From: DATDAH01 sp963725155
GTDB taxonomy: Bacteria; Actinomycetota; Acidimicrobiia; Acidimicrobiales; DATDAH01
DNA length: 64,000 nt
Direction of reading: 5' to 3'
Assembly (NCBI GenBank): GCA_963725155.1
Contig: CAVRXU010000005.1
Location: 124,001 to 188,000, forward strand
The position numbers were made by a program, and so were the translations under genes. A model generated the notes under the pieces. The model worked only from the letters and a program-made list of their open reading frames with translations. It did not search any database and was not told the DNA's origin. Positions 57,870 through 64,000 of this stretch are shown piece by piece. Numbering within the stretch: the first letter of the stretch is position 1; every line of letters begins with the position of its first letter.

Positions 57870-59958
57870 GGCTCCGTACGGGGCGTGGTCGTCGCCGATC
57901 ACGACGGACCTGCTGGTCGCCGGGGCCGTCGGCCTCCACGAGGTCCAGAGCTGGGGGGATCACCTCTGGTGGGACGAAGCGCGCCCCGAGGAGGGCGGCC
58001 GCATCCAGCTCGTGCGGTGCTGGTTCGACGGGCCGGGCGCCGACGCTTCGACCGTCGATGTCCTGCCCGACGGCTACGCCGCCCGCACCCGGGTCCACGA
58101 GTACGGCGGCGGCGCGTGGCGCGTCCATGGCGCCACCGTCTACTTCAGCAACTGGTCCGATCAGCGGCTCTACCGCTTCGAGGTGGGAGGCGAACCGGTT
58201 GCGCTGACGCCGGAAGGCTGCCGCTACGCGGACATGGACATCGCCCCCGACGGCACCTGGCTGGTCGCCGTCCGGGAGGACCATCGCGGCGAAGGCGAGG
58301 CGAAGAACGAGATCGTCCGCATCGACACGTCCAGTGGCGAGGACCTGGTGCTCGTCACCGGACCTGACTTCGTCGCCTCGCCCCGTCTCGATGACGAGGG
58401 TCGACGGCTGGCCTGGACCCAATGGGATCACCCTGACATGCCATGGGACGCCGCGGAGCTCTGGGTCGGTGAGCTCGAGACCGACGGGGTCGTCGAGGCG
58501 CAGCGCGTCGCAGGAGGTCCGGGGGAGTGGGCGTCGGAGCCGTTCTGGGCGCCGTTCGACGGAACGCTCTGGTTCACCTCCGACCGAGACGGCTTCGCTC
58601 GCCTCCACCGCTGGCACGGGGGCGACGAGGTCGAGGCCTTGGCGAATGCCCCGGAAGGCGAGGTCGCCACGCCGCCCTGGGTGTTCCGGATGTCCCGCTT
58701 CGTGCCCGCGGCAGGGATGGGCTGGAGCGGCGACACGTGGTGCCTCGTGGCCATCAGCCAAAGTGGGATCGACCGGATGTACCTGGTCGATCCGGACAGT
58801 GACCGGACGACGGCGCTGAGCGACTCGTACACCGCGATCTCGTCGTTGGTGCCCGTCGGCGCCGGGGCGGTGGCGGTCGCCGCGAGCTTCAGCCGCGAAC
58901 CGGCGATCGTCCACTTCGCGACCTACGCCGGCCCCCACGAGCCCGATGAGACAGATGACATCCCGACGCTGACGCCGGAGGAGGCCGAGCGCTGGTTCGA
59001 GGACGTGGGGGCCAAGGGTGTGGTGGTCGCGGCAGCGAGCACGGGACCCGGTCGCCACAACTCGGCCTGGCCCGGCGGCATCGATGCCTACCCGCTCCGC
59101 CCTCCCCGTGATCTGGGGCTCAGCTCGGAGCAGATCAGCCTCCCGGAGTCGATCGACTTCCCGTCCGCCGGCGGACGGACCGCGCACGCCCTGTTCTACC
59201 CGCCGACGAACCCCGACCACGTCGGCCTGAACGGCGAGAAGCCGCCGCTGTTGGTCGACATCCACGGAGGGCCGACCGGCGCGGTTCGGAGTCAGTTCCA
59301 ACTCGGCATCCAGTTCTGGACCAGCCGCGGGTTCGCCGTGGTCGACGTCAACTACGGCGGCTCCACCGGCTACGGGCGGGCCTACCGGGATCTGCTGAAG
59401 GGCCAGTGGGGGGTGGTCGACGTGGAGGACTGCGTCGCCGCCGCCGAATTCCTGGCCGAGCGGGGCGACGTGGACCGCTCCCGCATGGCCATCCGGGGTG
59501 GGAGCGCCGGGGGCTTCACGGCGCTGGCCGCGCTCGCCTTCCACGACACCTTTGCCGCGGGGATGAGCGAGTACGGGGTGGCCGATTTGGCCACGCTGGC
59601 GCAGGAGACCCACAAGTTCGAGTCCCGCTACATGGACTCCCTCGTCGGGCCGTGGCCGGAGGCCGAGGACCTCTACCGCGAGCGCTCACCGCTGTTCCAC
59701 GCCGACCAGATCCGGGTGCCCCTGCTCGTCCTCCAGGGCCTGGAGGACGAGGTCGTGCCCCCGAACCAGTCCGAGCTCATCGTTGACGCCCTGAAGGCCA
59801 ACGGTGTCCCCGTGGCCTACCTGGCCTTCGAGGGCGAGCAACACGGTTTCCGCAAGGCCGAGACCATCGTGCGGGCGGCCGAAGCCGAGCTGAGCTTCTA
59901 CGGCCAGGTCTTCGGCTTCGATCCCGTCGGCGTCACCGACCCCGTCGAACTGACCTGA
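57844..59958 (+). CDS. S9 family peptidase (prolyl oligopeptidase / acylaminoacyl-peptidase-like)
   Basis: A 704-residue serine peptidase with an N-terminal beta-propeller (repeats such as YFSNWSDQRLYRFEVGG and LWFTSDRDGFARLHRW) and a C-terminal alpha/beta-hydrolase domain: LLVDIHGGPTGAVRSQF, VDVNYGGSTGYGRAYRD, nucleophile in IRGGSAGGFTALAAL, Asp in GLEDEVVPPNQ, His in GEQHGFRKAE. It cleaves short peptides or acyl-peptides in the cytoplasm. The first nine codons lie within a hairpin; homology-like sequence begins only at TAPYGAW, so the native start may have been replaced. Confidence 0.93.
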   Translation: MTPKSGARTAPYGAWSSPITTDLLVAGAVGLHEVQSWGDHLWWDEARPEEGGRIQLVRCWFDGPGADASTVDVLPDGYAARTRVHEYGGGAWRVHGATVYFSNWSDQRLYRFEVGGEPVALTPEGCRYADMDIAPDGTWLVAVREDHRGEGEAKNEIVRIDTSSGEDLVLVTGPDFVASPRLDDEGRRLAWTQWDHPDMPWDAAELWVGELETDGVVEAQRVAGGPGEWASEPFWAPFDGTLWFTSDRDGFARLHRWHGGDEVEALANAPEGEVATPPWVFRMSRFVPAAGMGWSGDTWCLVAISQSGIDRMYLVDPDSDRTTALSDSYTAISSLVPVGAGAVAVAASFSREPAIVHFATYAGPHEPDETDDIPTLTPEEAERWFEDVGAKGVVVAAASTGPGRHNSAWPGGIDAYPLRPPRDLGLSSEQISLPESIDFPSAGGRTAHALFYPPTNPDHVGLNGEKPPLLVDIHGGPTGAVRSQFQLGIQFWTSRGFAVVDVNYGGSTGYGRAYRDLLKGQWGVVDVEDCVAAAEFLAERGDVDRSRMAIRGGSAGGFTALAALAFHDTFAAGMSEYGVADLATLAQETHKFESRYMDSLVGPWPEAEDLYRERSPLFHADQIRVPLLVLQGLEDEVVPPNQSELIVDALKANGVPVAYLAFEGEQHGFRKAETIVRAAEAELSFYGQVFGFDPVGVTDPVELT

Positions 59959-59970
59959 ACGAGGGGAAGG

Positions 59971-60456
59971 TCAGACGCCGGCCAGGGTGTCGAAGAGGGG
60001 GACGTCGATGGCGCAGGCCTCGTTGCCGTAGGCGATGAGGATCGTCGCCCCTTCGGCGGCCGCGGTCCGGACGGCCTCGGTGGCGGGGAGCGAGTCGAGC
60101 GTGGGCCCGGTGTCGACGGCGAGCTGGCCGAACGCGGCCACGGCCCGCAGAGGGTCTGCGACCCCGGACGGGGCCGTGTCGGCAATGGCCAGGAGGCGGT
60201 CGACTTGGGCCTGGGTGGGGTCGGCCTCGGGATCGATGTCCGCCAGCCCCTCGAGGTCGGCGCAGAGGGCCTCGCCGTCCTCGGGCACGAACGTGGAGTC
60301 GACCGGGGCGGGCTCGGTCGTCGTCGTCGACGGGGCGCCGGTCGTCGTCGTCGTGGTCGTCGACGAATCGGCGTCGGTCGACTCGTTGCCGTCGTCACTG
60401 CCGCACGCCGTCAGGGCGAGGCCCGACACGAGGACGGTCAGCAGCAGCCGGCGCAT
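59971..60456 (-). CDS. Putative lipoprotein, hypothetical
   Basis: A 161-residue exported lipoprotein. The signal peptide RRLLLTVLVSGLALTACGS ends in the lipobox LTAC, after which a Thr/Ser-rich linker (SSTTTTTTTGAPSTTTTEP) separates it from a helical domain of ~100 residues with two cysteines (ALCADLEG, NEACAIDV). ATG at 60456 is used; upstream sequence in frame is antisense to the amidase. No family recognised; such proteins are often envelope-bound binding or sensing modules. Convergent with the S9 peptidase gene. Confidence 0.85.
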   Translation of the reverse strand: MRRLLLTVLVSGLALTACGSDDGNESTDADSSTTTTTTTGAPSTTTTEPAPVDSTFVPEDGEALCADLEGLADIDPEADPTQAQVDRLLAIADTAPSGVADPLRAVAAFGQLAVDTGPTLDSLPATEAVRTAAAEGATILIAYGNEACAIDVPLFDTLAGV

Positions 60457-60534
60457 GGTGCGGGGACGGTACCGGTGCCGTGCCGGACCTGGGAGGATGT
60501 GACCCGCCCGGTCGTCCCGGGGCGAAGGAGGGGC

Positions 60535-61971
60535 ATGACCGATCTCGGGTTCCGCAGCGTCACCGACCTCGTCGCCGCCATCAAGGCCAAGGAGGTCGGC
60601 AGCCGCGAGCTGCTCGACCATCTCCTGGCCCGTGTGGCCGAGCACAACCCCGCCCTCAACGCCGTCGTGACCCTCGACGTCGAGCGGGCGCAGGCCGCGG
60701 CCGACGCGGCCGACGAGGCGACCGCCGGGGGCGAGGCCCTCGGCGCCCTCCACGGCCTGCCCATGACCGTCAAGGACGTGTTCGAGACCGAGGGCCTCCG
60801 CTCGACCTCCGGCGCCCCCGAGCTGATGGATCACGTCCCCGATCACGACGCCGGGGCCGTGGCCCGCCTCAAGGAGGCCGGCGCCATCGTCTTCGGCAAG
60901 ACCAACCTCCCGCTCTACGCCGGCGACCTCCAGACCTTCAATCAGCCCTTCGGCGTGACCAACAACCCGTGGGACACCAGTCGCACCACCGGCGGGTCGT
61001 CGGGCGGCGCCGCGGCCGCGCTGGCCGCGGGCCTCACCCCGCTGGAGCTCGGTTCCGACATCGGCGGCTCCATCCGCAACCCGTCCCACATGTGTGGGAC
61101 CGTCGGGTTGAAGCCGTCCTTCGGCGTGGTGCCCCAGGATGGCTACCTGTCCGGGCCGACCGGCCTCCGCACGCTCGACATCAACGTCGTGGGCCCGATG
61201 GCCCGCACGGTCGAGGACCTGAGCCTCGCGTTCGACGTGCTGGTCGGCGCTGGGGCGCCTGGCCCCGCCCGGGACGGCCTCCGCCTGGCGGCCTGGTTCG
61301 ACACGGCCCGGTGCCCACTCGACTCGGCGATGGCGGACGTCCTCGTTGCCGCCGTCGACCGGCTGCGGGCCGACGGCCTCACGGTCGACGACACGGCCCG
61401 GCCCGACGTCGACTTCGACGAGGCCACCGACCTGTTCGTGCAGCTCCTCTACACCGTGATGACGGCCGCCACCGGTGTCGACGACCAGACCTGGGCCCTC
61501 GCCGCCTCGATCGTCGACACCGAGCCGGGCGTGGACGAGCCCATCCTGTTCAAGGCCGGCCGGGCCATCGCCATGCGCCATCACCAGTGGCTCCGCCACG
61601 ACGAGCGCCGGAGCGAGATCCGGGACGCCTGGTCCGAGTTCTTCACGCGCTTCGACGTCGTGCTGTGCCCCGTCTTCCAGCTGCCGGCCTTCCCCCACCA
61701 GGTCGACGACGACCCGATCGGCGTGCTCAACCGCACGGTGTCGGTCAACGGGACCGACGTCCCCCATGGTGAGCTCACGTACTGGTGCGGGCTGATCGGC
61801 ATGGCCTACCTGCCCGCGGTCGTGGTGCCCGTCGGCCGCACCGCCGACGGCCTGCCGGTGGGGGTGCAGGTCGTGGCCGACTTCCAGCAGGACCGGACGG
61901 CCCTCGCCGTCGCCGGCCGCATCGCCGATGTCCTCGGGGGGTTCGAGGCTCCACCGGGTTACGGGGCATGA
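60535..61971 (+). CDS. Amidase signature family enzyme
   Basis: A 478-residue hydrolase with the Ser-cisSer-Lys triad: LPMTVKDVFETEG, RTTGGSSGGAAAA and SDIGGSIRNPSHMCG. It is distinct from GatA (different loops, HMCGTVGLKPSFGVVP). Substrate unknown; candidates are aryl or aliphatic amides or peptide amides. ATG at 60535 has AAGGAGG at 60525-60531, the best ribosome-binding site in this region, which excludes the 110-codon upstream extension. Followed eight bases later by CorA, so probably co-transcribed. Confidence 0.93.
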   Translation: MTDLGFRSVTDLVAAIKAKEVGSRELLDHLLARVAEHNPALNAVVTLDVERAQAAADAADEATAGGEALGALHGLPMTVKDVFETEGLRSTSGAPELMDHVPDHDAGAVARLKEAGAIVFGKTNLPLYAGDLQTFNQPFGVTNNPWDTSRTTGGSSGGAAAALAAGLTPLELGSDIGGSIRNPSHMCGTVGLKPSFGVVPQDGYLSGPTGLRTLDINVVGPMARTVEDLSLAFDVLVGAGAPGPARDGLRLAAWFDTARCPLDSAMADVLVAAVDRLRADGLTVDDTARPDVDFDEATDLFVQLLYTVMTAATGVDDQTWALAASIVDTEPGVDEPILFKAGRAIAMRHHQWLRHDERRSEIRDAWSEFFTRFDVVLCPVFQLPAFPHQVDDDPIGVLNRTVSVNGTDVPHGELTYWCGLIGMAYLPAVVVPVGRTADGLPVGVQVVADFQQDRTALAVAGRIADVLGGFEAPPGYGA

Positions 61972-61978
61972 TCGGGGG

Positions 61979-62833
61979 GTGAACGACGCCGGGTACCCGG
62001 TCACCCAGGTGAAGGAGCCGTCGACGGAGGACTTCTTCGCCGCCCTCGACGAGGCCGGGCTGACCTGGGAGCACCGGGACATCCTCCAGCGCCACCAGCA
62101 CCCGGGCATACGGGCCAGCGACGGGACCATCGCCCTCATCCTGCACACCGTCAGCTTCGTCGAGACCTCCGACACCATCGAGGTGGTGCAGGTGGCCATG
62201 GTCCTCGGCCCGGAGACCGCGGTCGTGGCCCGCCAGCCCGGTGACGGCTTGGACGACGCCTTCGCCGAGGACTTCGCCAGCCGCAAGGACCTCATCCTCG
62301 CTCTCATCGAGGAGGTCCACGACCGGGACACCGACGCCATGCGAGGCATCGAGGAACGGGTGGATGACTGCGAGCTGGAAGTGCTCGACGCCGACGGGCA
62401 CGGCACCAGCGCCCAGGCCATCTACCACCTCGAGCACGAGCTGTTGAAGGTCAGGCGCTCGGTCGGCCCGATGGTCGCCGTGCTCGACCGCCTCGGCCGC
62501 AAGGGCGACGACGCCGACCGCCTCGTGCTGGCCGAGTGGCGCGACCGGTACCTCCGCCTGGTCAGTCAGATGGAGGACGTCGACAACCTCCTCTCCAGCG
62601 TCCTCAGCGTCAACCTGACCCTGGTCTCGGTCCGCCAGAACGAGGACATGCGCAAGATCGCGGCGTGGGGCGCCATCGGCATCGCTCCCACCGCCATGGC
62701 CGGCATCTGGGGCATGAACTTCGAGCACATGCCCGAGCTGGCTTGGAGGATCGGGTACCCGCTCGCCCTCGCCTCGATCGTGATCGTGTGCCTGAGCCTC
62801 TACCGCTTTTTCCGCAAGGCCGGCTGGCTCTGA
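61979..62833 (+). CDS. CorA family magnesium/divalent metal transporter
   Basis: A 284-residue channel subunit. A long helical cytoplasmic funnel (VDDCELEVLDADGHG ... HLEHELLKVRRSVGPMVAVL) leads to two C-terminal helices; the hallmark GMN is in IAGIWGMNFEHMPELAW-type context (GIWGMNFEHMPELAW). The chain closes FFRKAGWL. GTG at 61979 is used; the frame upstream overlaps the amidase end. Pentameric import of Mg2+ is the family role. A short echo of its C-terminal coding sequence appears at 63315-63347. Confidence 0.92.
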   Translation: MNDAGYPVTQVKEPSTEDFFAALDEAGLTWEHRDILQRHQHPGIRASDGTIALILHTVSFVETSDTIEVVQVAMVLGPETAVVARQPGDGLDDAFAEDFASRKDLILALIEEVHDRDTDAMRGIEERVDDCELEVLDADGHGTSAQAIYHLEHELLKVRRSVGPMVAVLDRLGRKGDDADRLVLAEWRDRYLRLVSQMEDVDNLLSSVLSVNLTLVSVRQNEDMRKIAAWGAIGIAPTAMAGIWGMNFEHMPELAWRIGYPLALASIVIVCLSLYRFFRKAGWL

Positions 62834-62871
62834 GCCCCGTCGCCCTCCTCGGCCAAGGCGACGACCGTTCG

Positions 62872-62877
62872 TACTCT
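62872..62877 (+). promoter_or_regulatory. Candidate -10 element of the DUF1003 locus
   Basis: TACTCT six bases before the ATG at 62884. It marks that ATG, not the GTG at 62986, as the ancestral start. Confidence 0.45.
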
Positions 62878-62883
62878 GGGGCC

Positions 62884-62985
62884 ATGACCAGAGGCAACCG
62901 TTGGTGACACCACCCGTCGTGGACCGAGCACCCCGCCGTTCGCAGCGGCGAGGACCTGACCAGCGGCGAACGGGCCGCCGACCTC
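62884..62985 (+). pseudogene. 5' part of the DUF1003 gene interrupted by an in-frame TGA at codon 8
   Basis: From the ATG at 62884 the frame reads MTRGNRW, then TGA at 62905-62907, then continues HHPSWTEHPAVRSGEDLTSG and ERAADL straight into the conserved DUF1003 core. The resumed segment matches the family's usual N-terminus, so only the one codon is aberrant. Causes could be a point mutation (for example TGG to TGA), a sequencing error, read-through, or initiation downstream. Confidence 0.7.
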
Positions 62986-63312
62986 GTGCGCAACGGCATG
63001 GGCTCGTGGGCCTTCGTCTTCGGTGCGGTGGTCTTCCTGTCGGCGTGGATGGTGGTCAACCGCAACCACGGTTGGGACCCCTACCCGTTCATCCTGCTCA
63101 ACCTGGTCCTGTCCTGCGTTGCCGCCATGCAGGGGGCGATCCTGCTGATCGCGGCCAAGCGGGAGGACCAGATCAACTCCGACCTCGCGGCCCACGACTA
63201 CCGGACCAACGTCGAGACCGACCGCCTGGTGCACGACCTGCTGGAGCGCATCGACCTCCTCCAGGCTGACGTGCACCGGCTGGTGGAGTCCGCCGCTCAG
63301 GGCCCGTCGTGA
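62986..63312 (+). CDS. DUF1003 family membrane protein (as translated from downstream GTG)
   Basis: The uninterrupted 108-residue part from GTG 62986. It contains MGSWAFVFGAVVFLSAWMVV and YPFILLNLVLSCVAAMQGAI, the two helices of DUF1003, then the tail QINSDLAAHDYRTNVETDR with a coiled C-terminus. Starting here would omit ~20 conserved residues (TEHPAVRSGEDLTSGERAAD), so the product may be truncated or the true protein may be made by reading past the TGA. DUF1003 genes often neighbour CorA, as here; function is unknown. Confidence 0.75.
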   Translation: MRNGMGSWAFVFGAVVFLSAWMVVNRNHGWDPYPFILLNLVLSCVAAMQGAILLIAAKREDQINSDLAAHDYRTNVETDRLVHDLLERIDLLQADVHRLVESAAQGPS

Positions 63313-63314
63313 AA

Positions 63315-63347
63315 CGTCGCAACTTCCGGCGGGCGGGCTGGCTCTGA
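63315..63347 (+). other. Echo of the corA 3' end
   Basis: Reads RRNFRRAGWL and stop, closely matching the CorA C-terminus RFFRKAGWL and stop at both protein and DNA level (shared GGCTGGCTCTGAG). It is not in frame with DUF1003. It may be a remnant of a corA duplication or of recombination. Confidence 0.45.
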
Positions 63348-63390
63348 GAACGACGTTGGTGCTGGGCCGCCACCGCGACAGGATCTAGCC

Positions 63391-64000
63391 GTGCCCCGTG
63401 TCCTCGTCACCGAGAAGATCGCCGACTCCGGCCTCGACCGCCTCCGGGAGGCGGGCCACGATGTCGACGTCCAACTCGACGCCACCCCCGAGACCCTCCT
63501 CGACCTGGTCAAGGGGGCGTCGGCCCTGATCATCCGATCCGCCACGCTGGTCACCGCCGACGTGCTCGAGGCCGGATCGGACCTGGTCGTCGTGGGTCGG
63601 GCCGGCATCGGCCTCGACAACGTGGACACCGAGGCCGCCACCCGGCGGGGCGTCATGGTGGTCAACGCCCCGCAGTCGAACGTGCTGTCGGCGGCCGAGC
63701 ACACCATGGCCCTGCTGCTGGCCCAAGCCCGCAACATCGCCCCGGCCCACGCCGCCCTGGTCGACGGGCGCTGGGAGCGGTCGCAATGGGAAGGCGTCGA
63801 GCTCTCGGACAAGACCCTCGGCATCATCGGCCTGGGCCGCATCGGCCGGCTGGTGGCCCAGCGGGCGCTCGCCTTCGGGATGCGCCTGGTCGGCTACGAC
63901 CCGTTCGTGACCCCCGACCGGGCCCGGCAGATGAGCGTCGAAGTCATGGACCTCGACGAGGTCCTCGCCCGGGCCGACTTCCTCACCCTGCACGTGGCCA
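63391..64000 (+). CDS. serA: D-3-phosphoglycerate dehydrogenase, N-terminal part (3' end outside window)
   Basis: First enzyme of the phosphorylated serine pathway. The 203 visible residues start VPRVLVTEKIADSGLDRL at GTG 63391 and show VVGRAGIGLDNVDTEAATRR, NAPQSNVLSAAEHTMALLLA, and the NAD fold LGIIGLGRIGRLVAQRA ending GYDPFV. The regulatory ASB/ACT domains, if present, lie beyond the window. It supplies SerC (55446), but the genes are 7 kb apart and not co-transcribed. Confidence 0.95.
   Translation, partial: MPRVLVTEKIADSGLDRLREAGHDVDVQLDATPETLLDLVKGASALIIRSATLVTADVLEAGSDLVVVGRAGIGLDNVDTEAATRRGVMVVNAPQSNVLSAAEHTMALLLAQARNIAPAHAALVDGRWERSQWEGVELSDKTLGIIGLGRIGRLVAQRALAFGMRLVGYDPFVTPDRARQMSVEVMDLDEVLARADFLTLHVA

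Noticed and set aside
60205..60534. 110-codon N-terminal extension of the amidase
   Set aside because: Antisense to the lipoprotein gene; AAGGAGG at 60525-60531 fixes the start at 60535.
62905..62907. TGA as selenocysteine in DUF1003
   Set aside because: I know of no selenocysteine in DUF1003, no convincing stem-loop follows the TGA at the required spacing, and no selenoprotein genes are in the window. Not excluded, but unsupported.

Overview
The window is 64 kb of very GC-rich bacterial chromosome with dense, mostly ATG/GTG-started genes, frequent four-base ATGA/GTGA overlaps and many start codons lying six or seven bases after a TANNNT hexamer (leaderless-type promoters). The gene content points to an actinobacterium: a cysteine desulfurase - mnmA - MetE-like - ligA - gatCAB order shared with mycobacteria, a DUF4129/DUF4350/MoxR/DUF58/SpoIIM/RDD block, an Eis-type acetyltransferase, a PASTA-domain kinase and a mycobacterial-type SerC. 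Class Acidimicrobiia (Iamia/Ilumatobacter-like) is my best guess, but that is inference from gene content only. I see no rRNA, tRNA, CRISPR array, phage genes or classical insertion sequence.

Layout. 1-2.8 kb: end of murA, a tiny membrane ORF, a NifU-type Fe-S carrier, the MeaB GTPase and an enoyl-CoA hydratase. 2.8-7.7 kb: two secreted trypsin-fold proteases with C-terminal Fn3-like tails, then a trehalose-phosphatase/GH15 fusion. 7.8-11.5 kb: rhomboid protease, SRPBCC protein, Nfu N-domain protein, Cys-rich miniprotein, galT and a methyltransferase. 11.5-18.6 kb: the MoxR/DUF58 membrane block. 18.7-25.7 kb: cysteine desulfurase, mnmA, two membrane proteins, a MetE-like protein and ligA. 25.8-31.6 kb: Ser/Thr kinase, MFS exporter, SCP2 protein, ferredoxin, esterase. 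31.6-36 kb: gatCAB and an Eis-like gene. 36-44 kb: one-chain pyruvate:ferredoxin oxidoreductase with a PyrD-like partner, MATE exporter, membrane sulfatase-fold protein. 44-50 kb: ilvD, a nucleotidyltransferase, then ilvBNC behind a leader peptide and terminator. 50-64 kb: GT-C-type membrane protein, unknown protein, acyl-CoA synthetase, a palindrome-flanked AbiEi/DUF559 gene, serC, an aspartate-type aminotransferase, S9 peptidase, lipoprotein, amidase, CorA, a DUF1003 gene with an in-frame TGA, and the start of serA.

How the parts fit. Most of the window is housekeeping: branched-chain amino acids (ilvD, ilvBNC), serine (serC, serA), tRNA modification and charging (desulfurase, mnmA, gatCAB), Fe-S carriers, and DNA ligation. 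Pyruvate:ferredoxin oxidoreductase plus a separate 2x[4Fe-4S] ferredoxin suggests some low-oxygen or ferredoxin-based metabolism.

The most unusual signals are non-coding. (1) A 306-residue AbiEi/DUF559 nuclease-like gene is enclosed by two related ~50-nt palindromes that show a compensatory base-pair change, which resembles a REP/RAYT-style mobile unit. (2) An ~83-nt dispersed repeat sits only between convergent genes. (3) Several unrelated near-perfect hairpins of about 47-54 nt occur in intergenic gaps. (4) ilvBNC has a leader peptide reading MSRRPRLLVVIT followed by a terminator. (5) A DUF1003 gene has a TGA at codon 8 while its conserved protein reading continues past it.
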